A DNA stretch of 64,000 bases from an uncultured Azospirillum sp. (lineage in GTDB: Bacteria > Pseudomonadota > Alphaproteobacteria > RF32 > CAG-239): assembly GCA_947301965.1 (NCBI GenBank), contig CAMYUM010000005.1:1-64000 (forward strand). The letters are read 5' to 3'. The notes beneath the pieces were generated by a model. That model had not been told where the DNA came from, searched no databases, and saw nothing but the letters and a program-made list of their open reading frames with translations. Of this stretch, positions 1 to 11,300 are shown in pieces. How positions within the stretch are numbered: position 1 is the first letter of the stretch; every line of letters begins with the position of its first letter. A program made the translations under genes and the position numbers.

Positions 1-30
1 GTTCTGAGCCAGGATCAAACTCTCAAATTA
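1..30 (-). rRNA. rrs: 16S ribosomal RNA, 5' end (partial)
   Basis: Read on the minus strand, the first 30 bases carry the conserved bacterial 16S start, GAGTTTGATCCTGGCTCAG. The rest of the gene lies outside the left edge. The mature 5' end is estimated by analogy with E. coli and could be off by a few bases. Thirty bases are too few to place the organism. Confidence 0.95.
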
Positions 31-454
31 ATTCAATCCTGTCTGTCATTACTTTACTCTAAAGAATTTCCTTAGGTTCCTTAATATACAGACTTTATAT
101 ATCTATTTTAGAAATATACCGTCCGCATATCCTCTAGTCTTATTTACTCTTGTGTTATAACCGACCGTGGAGGTCGCCAACATTTAAACACTTTGTTAAA
201 TGGTGGTGAGAGGCTTTATAAAATGTTATTAGCAAGATGTCAACACAAAATTTTCATTTTTTTTGATTTTTAAAAAACGTTTTTGCAACCTATTGATAAA
301 ACATAATTTTATTTTTACGCATGAGAATCCTGAAACCTTTTGCGAGCAACGATTTAAGCCACGAGTCGCAAAATAATATGTGCCAAAAACAACTAATCTC
401 TTTATCTTTTTAATTAAATTGTTATAATGTGTGTGTTTAATTTGTGGGGCATGT
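31..454. other. Intergenic region between 16S and the hydrolase gene
   Basis: This gene-free stretch holds the 16S leader (31 to about 207) and the rrn promoter on the minus strand. On the plus strand there is a TATAAT at 423-428, about 26 bases before the hydrolase start, with no good -35 box. I see no clear boxA, tRNA or further gene in it. Confidence 0.6.
208..243 (-). promoter_or_regulatory. Promoter of the rRNA operon
   Basis: On the minus strand a perfect -35 box TTGACA (238-243) is followed after 17 bases by TATAAA (215-220). A GC-rich stretch GCCTCTC follows the -10, as expected of a discriminator in stringently controlled rRNA promoters. Transcription would start near 208, leaving a leader of about 180 bases before the 16S gene. 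The boxes are seen directly; growth-rate control is inferred from known rrn promoters. Confidence 0.75.
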
Positions 455-1309
455 ATGGCTTTTACTTTTTTTACATTGGGCGGAAAGCAGCTTTGGGAAG
501 ACCGCTTTTTTTATAACGGATGGCGAATTCAGCGCAGTTGTCTGACCGGCAAATATCGTCTTTTGGACCAGTGGGACATTCGCAGAGAAGCGGGAACTTT
601 GTTGCGTTGTCAAAATGCTTTTATTCATTTTATTGAAGTTTATCAGTTGTTACGTCCAAAACAAAAGGCCGTTTTTTTGTTACACGGGTTCGGACAAAGC
701 AAGGATAAATTCCATAAAATGGCACAACAATTCGAGCAAGCCGGATTTACTCCGATTGCGATTAATATGCCAACTCTGCGGGCAAATTTTAACGCCTTGG
801 TCGAACAGCTGGATTTTTTGTTGAAAAACCTCAAAGATATTCAGGAAGTGAGCTTTGTTGCTTATGGTTTCAGCGGACTGGTGCTGAGAAAGGTGTTGGC
901 AAAATCGTGGGGATGGCGACGCAAGGTAAAAGTCGGACGCATTGTTACCATTAATGTTCCGAATCGCGGGGCTTTGTGGGGACAGAAATTGGGACGTTTT
1001 CCGATTATATCGAATTTTTTCGGTGATGCCGTACAGATGTATATTCCCGATTTGGCCGCAAATATTCCCGACTATCCGAAAAGTACCGAAATCGGCGTTC
1101 TTACATCATGGAATCCAATATTGCGTCCAATGTTGAGAATATTGCCTCGCTCGTGGCAACGGCTTTTGCCCGATAAAAAAGACTCTTTTGTTAACGCAGC
1201 AAAAGAAATTTTTGCCGTAAAATTTTGGGGATTAAATTTTTGCTCCAGCCAAAAGGTTATAACCTATTGTATTAACTTTATAAAAAACGGCAAATTTAAA
1301 TCTGCATAA
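455..1309 (+). CDS. Alpha/beta-hydrolase fold protein
   Basis: A 284-residue protein of the alpha/beta-hydrolase type. The motif LLHGFG (oxyanion-hole HG) comes about 80 residues in, and the nucleophile elbow is a shortened G-F-S-G-L before V-L-R, as in lipases and esterases with GHSxGG. No signal peptide is evident, so it is probably cytosolic. The ATG at 455 is preferred over the upstream GTG at 431 because GGGG lies five bases ahead of it. The substrate is unknown. The non-standard elbow (no GxSxG) leaves room for a non-catalytic role. It is divergent from the rRNA operon and unlinked in function to the secretion genes downstream. Confidence 0.65.
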   Translation: MAFTFFTLGGKQLWEDRFFYNGWRIQRSCLTGKYRLLDQWDIRREAGTLLRCQNAFIHFIEVYQLLRPKQKAVFLLHGFGQSKDKFHKMAQQFEQAGFTPIAINMPTLRANFNALVEQLDFLLKNLKDIQEVSFVAYGFSGLVLRKVLAKSWGWRRKVKVGRIVTINVPNRGALWGQKLGRFPIISNFFGDAVQMYIPDLAANIPDYPKSTEIGVLTSWNPILRPMLRILPRSWQRLLPDKKDSFVNAAKEIFAVKFWGLNFCSSQKVITYCINFIKNGKFKSA

Positions 1310-1384
1310 AAAATAAAAAAACTGTAACACTTTTTATACTCTTTTTGTGATACACTATCATAAATGGTAGTGTGGGAGCAAAAG

Positions 1385-1567
1385 ATGAAGAATTTTGTTA
1401 TTAATATCATAGTGTTAGCAGTTTTGGCACTAATGTATTATACAAAATTCTGGTCTTGGTTCGCATTTGAACATTCTTTTTGGTATTCTCTCATACCTGT
1501 AGCCGTACTGCTGTTAATCGGATTGAAAGTGTTTGGCAATCCCTTTGATCGAGGAAATAAACAATGA
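1385..1567 (+). CDS. Small two-helix membrane protein heading the virB6 cluster
   Basis: A 60-residue protein with two hydrophobic segments (roughly residues 4-20 and 30-48) and a short charged tail. The ATG at 1385 follows GGAG by seven bases; an upstream in-frame start at 1364 lacks a ribosome site. Its stop overlaps the next start in an ATGA junction at 1564-1567, so it is probably translationally coupled to the first VirB6-like gene. No family is recognised. Its position suggests a small accessory of the secretion platform, but that is inference. Confidence 0.6.
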   Translation: MKNFVINIIVLAVLALMYYTKFWSWFAFEHSFWYSLIPVAVLLLIGLKVFGNPFDRGNKQ

Positions 1568-4500
1568 CTGGAAATATAGTAAAGAAGATAGGTTTTAGCC
1601 TTTTGGTTTGGGGATTGCTGATGGCAAGCTCATCTGCAGCGATGGCACAAACTTTCGGCAACGGCGGGAGTACAAGACCATATACGGATTCAGATAGGGC
1701 AAGAGATTTTGGCACTTATACCAAAAACAGCGGGCGTGTCAGTATAGGCGGAGCAACAGCAGCCGCAGAAGAAAGATATAATAATGCCGGCGGCGGATTA
1801 AAAGGCGTAGGTAATGCAATTTGGGGAGCAGGAAAAGATATAATTAATTTTGCCACCGGAAATTCAGACAAAGCGGGCCGAGATCTCTCGAACGAAACAT
1901 CTCGTAAAGCATTAGAAGGTTTTGCAAAAGGTGATGATGCACTAAAGCGCGCAACAAGCGGAAGTGACGTATATGTTGATCCAAGCGGCAATTCTTATGT
2001 TTTAGATAAAAACGGTAATGCCGTTGATGGTATAATGGAAGGATGCATACCTATACAGCTGAAGTTGGCACAATTGCAAAAGTGCATTTTCTGCCCACTA
2101 TTTAAAGTATTGTACGAGACTGCACGAGCCATGGCGGTCGCGTCTTTCGGGACATTAGCCAAAGCCTTTAAGACGCTTTTGCTAATCGGGTTTGCTTTGT
2201 ATATTGCATATATTACATTACGCCAAGTCAGTGCATTTACCAAACAGGATGCTCCCAAGTATATAACCGAAAGTCTGACTATGGCATTTAAGGTGTTTTT
2301 TGCATGGTTGTTATTGGTAAACGGACCGGAAATTTATCGTCTGGGATTAGAGCCTTTGTTGTCCGCAGGTCTTGAAATGGGATCCGAATTTATGCAGCAC
2401 CAGGCTGCCGGTTCAAGCGTAGATGTTACGGGTTGCGGAGGATCAATTTCGGGAACCAACACTACATTTTATTCAGACTCTTTATATTCTAAGATTGACT
2501 GTTTCTTGAAAAAAGTAACCCAGGAAATTGCCGTATCTCAATCCATCGGAAGTTCGTTGATGTGTGTAGCTCGCCATAAAGCCAGTAACTGGATGGGTAT
2601 GTGGGATTTGACCATGTTTATGACCGGATTGATTGTATGGGCTATGGCTTGGCTGATTTGTTTGGCATTTGCTTTTTATTTGATTGACACGGTTATCAGA
2701 CTGGGGGTGATCGGCGCGATTCTGCCATTTTTGATTGCGGCGTGGCCGTTCGGAATAACCCGGGGATATACGCAAACCGGATGGAAAATGTTCTTAAACG
2801 CGTTCTTTACATTTGTGTTCCTCGGACTGGTTATCAGCGTTAATGTTGAATTGAGCGCTCAAGCCGCCACCGGTGGTAACGGAGGAACCGACGATATTAT
2901 AGGATTAATGAATGCAAATGACATTGACGGTTTGATGGAAAGGATGAGTATCGGATTAAGCGGACTTATATTCTTGCTCGTCTGCTGTTTCTTCGGATTT
3001 AAGTTGACCGGACAAGCGGCACAGCTTGCTTCAGAAATAAGCCAAGCTAAGTCTCCGGATCTCGGTTCTAAAATTGGTTCCGTTGCTGCCGGTGCCGCTA
3101 AGGGAGCTACAAAAAGAACTGTCGGCACGCTTGTCGGAGCAGCAAAGGTTGCCGGAGAGGCGTTGCCGTCAGTTGGAGCAATTACGTCGATAGTCGACGA
3201 TCATGGTTCGTTTGCCGGTGACTTTAGGGCTATCGGTGATACCGTAGCAAGCGTTCCGGGTCGAATCAATCGTGCTATCTATAACAACTTTACTCCTGCC
3301 GGACGGAGATTGAAAAATGCACGTGCCGGTGGCGGAGAAACAGAGCAACAAAATGCTTTGCCGGAGAATGAAGCACAAAATGTTTTGCAGGGCGATCAGA
3401 ATAGTTTGCCAAATAATCAGGCTCAAAATAATGTTCAAAATCAGGCAAATGAAGCCAACAGAACTAATGCATATGACAATATGAATCAGGGTGCGGAACA
3501 AAGCGGTAGCAGAGCTCCCGTAACTGTGGCAAATGCTCCGCAAAGTACCGGAAGTGCCGAAGAGCAAAGTATTGCGGCGGCTCAAAATGCTGCTCCGCGA
3601 GAGGACGGAGATTCTACCATCGCGGCTATGGCTGCAGCCAATGGTATAGTAAGTCAGGCTAAGTCGGAAATGGCAAGTCAGGCACAAAACTCTGCAAATA
3701 GTGTCGATACCGAAAAGAGCAAACGAGAAGAAGAAGCTCGCGCTCATGCCGCACCGACACCGCAGCCGGGTACTCAAAAGAAAGAACCTCCTGTATTCGG
3801 AGGCAAAGACGGTACTCCGTCTCGTCCGGAAGCGACAGAAAACGCTGCGCCGACAGCTCCGGCAGAAGGCGTGGCTCCGGCAACAAGAGAAGAAGTTGCA
3901 CAAGCCAAATATGATTTGGCAGAAGGCAAGCAGTTGTCGCCTGATACCGTGGCTTCAATTGTCAGCGCTCAAAGCGTGGTATCAAAAGATATCAGAGAAG
4001 AAATGAAACGCATGGTTGAAAACGCCGCCGCAAATGGTGTTGAGCGTAAAGATATTGCCGCAGTTTCGTATGTGATTGCCGAAATGAAGGGCGAGCATGT
4101 GGCCGAGAAAAAGAACGCCAGCTCCGTTCATGAATATAGAAAAGGTATTGATGATGAAACGTTGAGACGAGCCGAAGAACAATTGCGAGCCGCACAAGCC
4201 AAAGCGGCGAGTGAACCGGCGAAATCTCCTGATGCTAAATCAGGTCCATCTGTCGGCAGCGGCGGAAACGGAACTTCGGGAACGCAATCGGCGGAAACCC
4301 CGCAAGCGAATTCCGATGACAGCGGACGTTCAGGCGGAATGATTCGAGGTCAATATAACGACACTATCGGACGAGAAAAAAGCGGTGATAAAGACAACGA
4401 CGGCAAACAGCAAAATCAAAGAGATTTAGATGCCGCCAAACAAGAAGCTGCTCTGCTCAATCAGGCAATTGACGGCTATAAAAAGCGAATTGAAGAATTG

Positions 4501-4596
4501 CAGAAGAAACTGGGAGCTTCCGGAAATTCTGTAGCAGCCGCGGAAATAAAGAGATTGAAAGAAGAACTCGACAGACTTGAAAGGTCTCGCAAATAA
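1564..4596 (+). CDS. VirB6/TrbL-like T4SS inner-membrane protein (copy 1)
   Basis: A 1,010-residue protein. It has a signal peptide (cleavage near A-M-A, residue 28), a linker, then a block of hydrophobic helices at about residues 190-500, typical of VirB6/TrbL channel proteins of the inner membrane. A cysteine motif KCIFC (C174, C177) lies just before the first helix and recurs in copies 3 and 4. The last 450 residues are polar and low complexity (Q/N/A/E-rich) and end in a charged coiled coil. Such long soluble tails are known in Rickettsiales VirB6 proteins. It is coupled to the preceding small gene and is the first of four tandem paralogs. The family call is by topology, motif and context. 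Confidence 0.78.
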   Translation: MTGNIVKKIGFSLLVWGLLMASSSAAMAQTFGNGGSTRPYTDSDRARDFGTYTKNSGRVSIGGATAAAEERYNNAGGGLKGVGNAIWGAGKDIINFATGNSDKAGRDLSNETSRKALEGFAKGDDALKRATSGSDVYVDPSGNSYVLDKNGNAVDGIMEGCIPIQLKLAQLQKCIFCPLFKVLYETARAMAVASFGTLAKAFKTLLLIGFALYIAYITLRQVSAFTKQDAPKYITESLTMAFKVFFAWLLLVNGPEIYRLGLEPLLSAGLEMGSEFMQHQAAGSSVDVTGCGGSISGTNTTFYSDSLYSKIDCFLKKVTQEIAVSQSIGSSLMCVARHKASNWMGMWDLTMFMTGLIVWAMAWLICLAFAFYLIDTVIRLGVIGAILPFLIAAWPFGITRGYTQTGWKMFLNAFFTFVFLGLVISVNVELSAQAATGGNGGTDDIIGLMNANDIDGLMERMSIGLSGLIFLLVCCFFGFKLTGQAAQLASEISQAKSPDLGSKIGSVAAGAAKGATKRTVGTLVGAAKVAGEALPSVGAITSIVDDHGSFAGDFRAIGDTVASVPGRINRAIYNNFTPAGRRLKNARAGGGETEQQNALPENEAQNVLQGDQNSLPNNQAQNNVQNQANEANRTNAYDNMNQGAEQSGSRAPVTVANAPQSTGSAEEQSIAAAQNAAPREDGDSTIAAMAAANGIVSQAKSEMASQAQNSANSVDTEKSKREEEARAHAAPTPQPGTQKKEPPVFGGKDGTPSRPEATENAAPTAPAEGVAPATREEVAQAKYDLAEGKQLSPDTVASIVSAQSVVSKDIREEMKRMVENAAANGVERKDIAAVSYVIAEMKGEHVAEKKNASSVHEYRKGIDDETLRRAEEQLRAAQAKAASEPAKSPDAKSGPSVGSGGNGTSGTQSAETPQANSDDSGRSGGMIRGQYNDTIGREKSGDKDNDGKQQNQRDLDAAKQEAALLNQAIDGYKKRIEELQKKLGASGNSVAAAEIKRLKEELDRLERSRK

Positions 4597-4614
4597 GGAT
4601 TTTGGGGAACTATA

Positions 4615-5913
4615 ATGAAAATACGGTTTGACATAAAACAGATATTGAAACTGGCGGCAATATTTTCCGTTATAGTCCTTTTGAGCGCCTGCGGACGACT
4701 TGGCGAACCCAGTACCGCCTCTGAAGATCCGGTTACAAAAGAGCAAATAAGTGAGCAACAAATGTTTGATACTCATAATGAGTGTTGGCAGGCGGCTCTT
4801 GTCGGTACAATTTACCAAACAACCGGGAAGCTGACCATGAGTATGTACCGTGACTTAAGTCGTGGCGCTATGGCTTTGATGATGACGGCATTTGCAATAT
4901 GGCTGGCATGGCAGGTAATGAAACACGTAAGCTCGTTTACCGAGGAATCTCCGGCAGAGTTATGGACTGAAGTATGCAAGAAATTTTTTATATGTTTTGT
5001 CTGCGGATTGTTGGCAACATCTACCGAAGGCGTTTTATTTGTTCTGAACTCGATAATCTTTCCGGTTTATAATGCCTTTTTGGAATTGGGCAGTGAGATG
5101 ATTTCTCAAAATGCTAAATCTACCATGAGCAACATGGACATCCCTATTTTAGGGCAAGTGCCTCTTTCTAACCCATTATGTACATTGGATAGTGTTGACA
5201 AAGCGTCGGAGAGCGGTTTTCCTGACGGACCGCGAGCAATGATGGAATGTTTGACTTGTGCCGTTAACGAGAGACTCAATTTCGGTATATATTTGGGATG
5301 GGTCACGATTAAACAGGGGGTATTGGCGGCCTTATGCGGAATTATTTTGGTATGCTCGTTCTTTATTATAAAATTAGCATTTGCCTTTTATGTAATTGAT
5401 GCAATCTTTCGCTTTGCCATGGTAACAATGATGTTGCCGCTATTGATTATGTCGTTTGCTTTTAAGAGCACCAGCAAATGTGCAAAAGTCGGTTTTTATG
5501 CAATATTAAACTCCGGTGCGTTTATGATGATGATTGCGATTATTACAATCATGGTATTTTCCGCTATCCAAAATATTTTAAGCCACTTTAAGCCCGAATT
5601 TGAAGATGTTGAAAGTTACAGTGATATGGGTGTACCGTTGATATTGTTGTTGCTGACGGCATTTTTAGCAATCGGTTCTTTAAATGTTGCAAAGCAAGTT
5701 TGTGATAATTTGGTATGCGCAGGATCAGGCGGCGCAGATAATTTCCAAAGAAAATTCGGAACTTTTGCCGCACAGAGTGCCAAAGGTTTGGTTCGCCGCG
5801 TGGCAATGGTTACCGGAAATTACGCTTTGGCAAATTCCAAATTTTTGCGCGATACAAAATCCGGAGCTGACAATACAATGGCAAAGCTGAATCGTTTGGC
5901 CGGGCGAGAATGA
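4615..5913 (+). CDS. VirB6-like T4SS protein with lipoprotein signal (copy 2)
   Basis: The shortest of the four VirB6-like proteins, at 432 residues. The N-terminus is a lipoprotein signal with lipobox LLSAC (C26), unusual for a VirB6. After it come the multi-helix core (about residues 75-370), an extracytoplasmic loop with paired cysteines (C-L-T-C) and a short basic tail. It lacks the long polar C-terminal domain of its neighbours. It starts 18 bases after copy 1 ends, with GGGG upstream, and its end overlaps the alternative start of copy 3 at 5910. It is likely part of the inner-membrane platform. The lipoprotein call is by motif only. Confidence 0.75.
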   Translation: MKIRFDIKQILKLAAIFSVIVLLSACGRLGEPSTASEDPVTKEQISEQQMFDTHNECWQAALVGTIYQTTGKLTMSMYRDLSRGAMALMMTAFAIWLAWQVMKHVSSFTEESPAELWTEVCKKFFICFVCGLLATSTEGVLFVLNSIIFPVYNAFLELGSEMISQNAKSTMSNMDIPILGQVPLSNPLCTLDSVDKASESGFPDGPRAMMECLTCAVNERLNFGIYLGWVTIKQGVLAALCGIILVCSFFIIKLAFAFYVIDAIFRFAMVTMMLPLLIMSFAFKSTSKCAKVGFYAILNSGAFMMMIAIITIMVFSAIQNILSHFKPEFEDVESYSDMGVPLILLLLTAFLAIGSLNVAKQVCDNLVCAGSGGADNFQRKFGTFAAQSAKGLVRRVAMVTGNYALANSKFLRDTKSGADNTMAKLNRLAGRE

Positions 5914-5927
5914 GCAGGAGCAAAAAC

Positions 5928-8312
5928 ATGAAAGGGTATATGAATACATACAAAAATATTAAAGCCGCGATGTTTTTACTCTTGGTGTTGGGGTGGATTG
6001 CGGCGGCTTTTCCGGCTCAGGCTCAGACCAGTACTCAATGGGGATTTTCAAATACTTGGGGTAATTTGGGCAATTATGTAAAAACCGGCAACGACACGAT
6101 TACCATTATTAAAAATAAAGGCGAAGGATCGTCTGCATTCAAGCAAGAGCCTTCTGATTCAGGACCAAGTTCACCATATAATGACACGACAAAAAACAAT
6201 GAAAAAGGTGGTTTTTGGAACAATCTCGGACAATGGGCAAACGATGCCGGAAACGCAATAAAAAATGGACTTGAAAACGTCGGAGATTATATTCAAACAG
6301 GCTGGAATGCTTTGAGCGATGCGGCTAAAAGCGTAACCGACTGGGCTGTTGAAGAGGCTAAAAAGTTGGTAGGATATTCCAACTATCTGTGCCGGCAGGA
6401 TAGAATGGATAAAATATATCTCAACGGATGTTATTCATGCAAAGTGGTAAAAGAATTATTAAGCGCCTTTCTTAATGGATGCGCTTATTTGGAAAATGTA
6501 TCAAAAGAGGCCGGAAAGAAGATTTTAATTTTAGGTTTTGTTCTGTGGATTGCCTTTTACGTTCTCCAACAAATAAGTTCGTGGAAAAATATTGAACCGT
6601 CCGCAATGGTTAATGATATGCTGACTATGGCATTCAAAGTATTGGGTGCGTGGTTTGTGATTGCTGCCGGATATCAAATTTGTGTTGATTTTGTTTTGGT
6701 GCCGTTTTTACAATGGGGTCTTGATTTCGGAAACACGTTGCTCTCAAAGATTGCCGCAGCAAGCGGTGTTAATCTTGAGGGACCGACGGTAGAAACCGTG
6801 TCCGGACCAACGGGATTTTTGCCGGCAACTTTTCTGAATAAGCTTATAAAATACGTATCCGGAGTTGACAGCGTAACCTCACAGCACATGAAACTCGGGC
6901 ATATGATTGCATGTCACAGTTGCCATGCCGGAAAATGGCTTATTATTCCGAATGCTTGGATTATGATATGTGGCGTACTAATTTGGTTTTTTGGCTTTAT
7001 GATGACCTTATCAATTTTATTCTATTTAGTCGACATGTCTTTCAAACTCTCCATTGCATTGGTCGCTCTGCCGATAGTTGTCGGATTGTGGCCATTCGGT
7101 ATTACTCGTGACAGATTTTCGGCTTGTATAAAAATTATTCTCAATGCTGCGGGTATATTCGTATTTTTGGCAATGACCGCTTCCATTGCATTGATTGTGG
7201 TAGCAAAATGTATAGATGTCGGCACTTCCGTAGACGGTATCGGCGGAGGTATTCAATCGCTGTTTACGGCCGTTGATGAAGGTAATGCCGAGTTTGTTTC
7301 GGACGTATTATCGCTTTGGGGATCTTGCTTTATTTTGTTAGTGTTTGCCTATCTTTTCGGAATTAGAACCATCGGTTCAACAATGCAGGATTATGTATCT
7401 CCTTTCTTCCCCGAAAACGCGTTGACCAAAGTAAATCCGATGCACCATAAGATGACTCAACAGTTAGATATGGTAAATAAAAAAGTTAAGGGTGTTGTTG
7501 GCTTGGGTGTGGACATAGTCAAAACACAAACAGCTTTGGGCTTTAGCAAAGGAGTGCAAAGACTTGCCGGACGTAAGGACGGTGAGAAAGATAAGAGCTT
7601 GACCGATAAGGCCAGCGATTTGAGCAAAAAAATGGAAAAACTGTCAAAAGGCGAGCAATTTAAGGAAGAAGGTCCTAAGAAAGAAGAATCAAAACTTGAT
7701 ACCGCGAAGAAAGTTACCAATCTTGAAGCCAAAGATGATAAGAAGATTGAGGAGAAGACGAGCGGAACCAAACCTGAAACATCTGAAGGCGGAGGCGGAA
7801 CAAGCGCTTCTGCTCAAGCTATGGATGCCGCCGGAGAAGGTTTGACCGCCGCAGGCGAAGCTACTAAACAAGCGGCAGAAGCAGCCTCAGAAGGCGTAAG
7901 AGCTGCCGGTCAAGGGGTAGCAGCTGCAGGTGATGCTGCTGCCGTACCGACTCTCGGTATAAGTGCCGCAGTCGGGCACGGGGTTCAGGCCGGAGCCGAA
8001 GCCAGTGCCACCGCGATAAAGGTTTCCGGACAAGTTGCCGGAGAGACAATGAAACAAACCGGAAAAGCAATGAAGAAGGCTGCAAAAGTAGCTGACAAGG
8101 TTGAAAAAGGCGTTAAGAAAGCTGCTAAAATTGCGAAAAAAGCGGCCAAAAAAGCTGGCAAAACCGCGGAAAAAGCAAAAGAAAGAATAGATAAGGAAAT
8201 GCAAAAGGGTAATGCTCAAAACAATCAGCAAAACCAGCAACAGCCGCAAGATAACGGTAGTGACGATGCCGTTGAAAATATTACGTCAACAATGACGGGA
8301 AGCAAAAAGTAG
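5928..8312 (+). CDS. VirB6-like T4SS protein (copy 3)
   Basis: A 794-residue protein when started at 5928, where AGGAG lies seven bases upstream; an ATG at 5910 overlapping copy 2 is the alternative. Signal peptide (cleavage near A-Q-A), a soluble domain rich in G/N/W, the shared cysteine motif GCYSC, then hydrophobic helices (about residues 195-490) with a loop carrying C-H-S-C. The C-terminal 300 residues are a K/A/E-rich helical tail with many A-A-x-K turns, probably coiled coil. VirB6-type platform protein by topology and position in the tandem array. Confidence 0.76.
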   Translation: MKGYMNTYKNIKAAMFLLLVLGWIAAAFPAQAQTSTQWGFSNTWGNLGNYVKTGNDTITIIKNKGEGSSAFKQEPSDSGPSSPYNDTTKNNEKGGFWNNLGQWANDAGNAIKNGLENVGDYIQTGWNALSDAAKSVTDWAVEEAKKLVGYSNYLCRQDRMDKIYLNGCYSCKVVKELLSAFLNGCAYLENVSKEAGKKILILGFVLWIAFYVLQQISSWKNIEPSAMVNDMLTMAFKVLGAWFVIAAGYQICVDFVLVPFLQWGLDFGNTLLSKIAAASGVNLEGPTVETVSGPTGFLPATFLNKLIKYVSGVDSVTSQHMKLGHMIACHSCHAGKWLIIPNAWIMICGVLIWFFGFMMTLSILFYLVDMSFKLSIALVALPIVVGLWPFGITRDRFSACIKIILNAAGIFVFLAMTASIALIVVAKCIDVGTSVDGIGGGIQSLFTAVDEGNAEFVSDVLSLWGSCFILLVFAYLFGIRTIGSTMQDYVSPFFPENALTKVNPMHHKMTQQLDMVNKKVKGVVGLGVDIVKTQTALGFSKGVQRLAGRKDGEKDKSLTDKASDLSKKMEKLSKGEQFKEEGPKKEESKLDTAKKVTNLEAKDDKKIEEKTSGTKPETSEGGGGTSASAQAMDAAGEGLTAAGEATKQAAEAASEGVRAAGQGVAAAGDAAAVPTLGISAAVGHGVQAGAEASATAIKVSGQVAGETMKQTGKAMKKAAKVADKVEKGVKKAAKIAKKAAKKAGKTAEKAKERIDKEMQKGNAQNNQQNQQQPQDNGSDDAVENITSTMTGSKK

Positions 8313-8327
8313 TAAAAGAGGAAAACA

Positions 8328-11300
8328 ATGACTGATATGAAAAAGAACATAAAAATCTTTAGCATCACGGCAGCAATGCTCGCGGTTTTTGTTTTCTTTG
8401 CCTCTGATGCCGCGGCGCAAAAGAGTGCTACTTATGACTCTCCATATTTGAAGATTTCAGGTAAATTGCCGGAGTGCTCCTATCCTCAAAAAAGAGGCGG
8501 AGGAAGTTGTCTTAAGGCAATGAACTCAAATTCGTGCATGGACACAACTCCTTTTAAGATGAGCGGAAAAGCGGCTTATGGTGTATCGTCAGAGATGTGT
8601 GCGCGCGGTCATGAATGGTGCGAACACAATAAATCGGGCGGAAAATATGTGAGTTCGGCACGATGCCCTATTCCGCCGAAAGAGGCAAAAAACCATCAAG
8701 GATATGATTATAGCGCCGCCTGCGGAACACCGATTTATGCACCTTGTGACGGTCGAATCACCGTTGCTAAAAAGAACGGCATGAGGTTTGAATGCCAAAT
8801 GTGCGGAAAGACTTTTGAATATACTTTCTACCATAACCAAGCATGTGCGGCGGCCGGACAATATTCACGAGGACAAAAAATCGGAGAAGCCGGCAACTTG
8901 AATGGTTATCCGTGCCATATGCATATTGAAATCAGAGAAGGCGGAGTTTTGCTCGACCCGATGAATAAGGGCTTTGATTCATACGCTTGCAGTTGTCAGC
9001 CTGAAAAACAGGTCAACCGCATGAACTGTTTTAATGGCGGCGACGTTCCTCCCGAAAATACGGATAATGTGTATACCGGCGATGATGGCGGTCAAATGGC
9101 AACTACCAGTGAAGATACCAAAATTCCGCAAAGCGGACCGTGTAATTTTGAGGAGATTTTGGCCAATTATTTGCAAGCCGGATGTATGTTCTGCACTCCG
9201 TTCAGAATTTTGTTTAATACCGCCAGCGTTATGGCCAAGTCAGTTTATGATATTTTTGCTCCGGCGATGGTAAAAGTGGTTGTTATCGGATTTGCTCTTT
9301 GGCTGGCATTTGTAATTATGCGATTTGTTTCTAGTTTTGAGGCTCGCCAAGCCGGTCAGCCTGGTATGGTAATCAAAACTTTACTCAATCAGGCTTTCAG
9401 AGTCTTGGTCGTTGTCTTGTTGTTGCAAGGTCCGTTAGAAGATATATTGTCGATGACTCTTGATCCGGTATTTTCGACAGGATTAAGAATAGCACAAATC
9501 GGTGGCGGACTTGCCGGCGGAGGAAATCCGGCTCAATGCGATATAGAACCGATGGAAAAGAACAGCTCCGGCGGAGTGATGGGATGGGCAATTCAAAAAG
9601 GGCTTGATACTGTGGCTCCGGCGGGACCGATTCCGAGTGTGGTTGATTCTGATGTCGGCGGATTATCGCCGGAGCTCGGTAATGGTATTCAATGTACGAT
9701 TAAGCAAATACAAGATCAAATTATTGAAGTATTGGCAATGGGACGCGTTTGTCACTGTTTGGCATGGACTAACAGAATTTTGCTCTTTATTCCTAACTTT
9801 GCTTACTTAATAACATCTTTTGCGTTCTTTATCTTTGCAATTGTTATGTTGCTGTCATATCCGTTTTTGCTGATTGACAGTTTGCTTAAAATGGCAATTT
9901 CCATTGCGTTATTGCCGGTGGCCCTGGGCGCATTTGCGTTTAAGGTAACGTCACAATATCTGCATAAAGTATTCGGAACCTTTATTCATGCCGTGCTGAC
10001 CTTTATATTCTTATCACTCGTAATTATGATAATTGCAACTATTGCTAAGCAATATGTAAGCGAGATGCTGACCGAAGAAGTAAAATCGGCTCACCAGGCA
10101 ATAACCTGGTTTATGACCAGTGCACTAAAGGTTATGTTTGTATTGTTCCTGGGATGGGCGGTTTTAAGCGAAATTCAAAAATTTGCAAGTAATTTTGCAA
10201 GCAGCATCGGCAGCGGAGGAAGTGGTGTCGGTTCAGGGATGGGGGCAATCGGTTCTCCGGTCGGCGCAGCAGCTAATGCTGCTCTTAAAAATCGAGTTGC
10301 CAAACCAATCGCAAAAGGAGCCGTCAAAGCAGCAAAATATGGAGCCGGAATTGCCGGAGAAGGAATCAGCCACGGATATCGAGGATTGAAAAGCGCCGGT
10401 TTTAATTCATATGGTAAAGCGGCCCAAAACGCTGACGGAACCGCCATGCTTGATAATGAGGGCAACCAAATGTACGAAAGCGGCGGCTCTCCGATAGGAA
10501 AAGTTTGGAATTCGGCAATGAACAAACTTGAAAGCAAAGCAGGAAATTCTGCTTTGGGAAGACTGGTCGGAAAGGGAGCGCAAAAAGCAAAAGTTAAAAC
10601 TCATAGTCATTACCGCAGCTATAGCACCGATGAAACCGGAAACATTGTTGAAGTTAAGACTCGACAAAACAGCGATGGTTCAAGAACGGTTACAAGAAGT
10701 GACGATTTCGGATCTTCAACCATGATATATGATGCAAACGGTAAGCTGGTAGGAAGCTCATTTACTTATTCCAAAGCAATGCAATATATGCTGTCGCCGA
10801 AAGGAAAAGTAAATACCGAAGCAATCAAAGCTTTTGTTCAAAGCTCATTACTTTCTGAAAAAGAAAAACAGTTAATGATTGTCGATATGCTGGTTAAAGC
10901 CCGTATGAACCAATATGCCGGCGGAAAAATAGACGGTCGTTTCCAAAGTCGAAATGTAAGAAACGGTGTTGATGCTCAAGGCAACAACTTTATTGAAGTT
11001 GAACAGATGAATGAAGACGGAACCATAACCAGCTTTAATGTGACATTAAAAGGTGATCGGGCCATGACCACCATTATCACCGTCGATAAAAACCGCAAGG
11101 GTGTTGCCTATGCTTCAGATGGAATCGTACAACGCAAAACGGTAATAAACGGCGATACTGTCAAACACCAATATTCAATTGCCAAAGAGTATTCGGATCA
11201 AACTCCGCGTCCGGTATTTATGAACGGAGATTTGGCTTCGAATATTAAACGTGAGGATATTATGTTTAGCAGTGAGGACATGAAGCGCTTTGCCGAACAG

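Noticed and set aside
3169..3903. A 244-codon open frame on the minus strand inside the first virB6 gene
   Set aside because: Composition is cysteine/serine/arginine-rich, as expected of antisense frames over a Q/A/E-rich coding region. No ribosome site or family resemblance.
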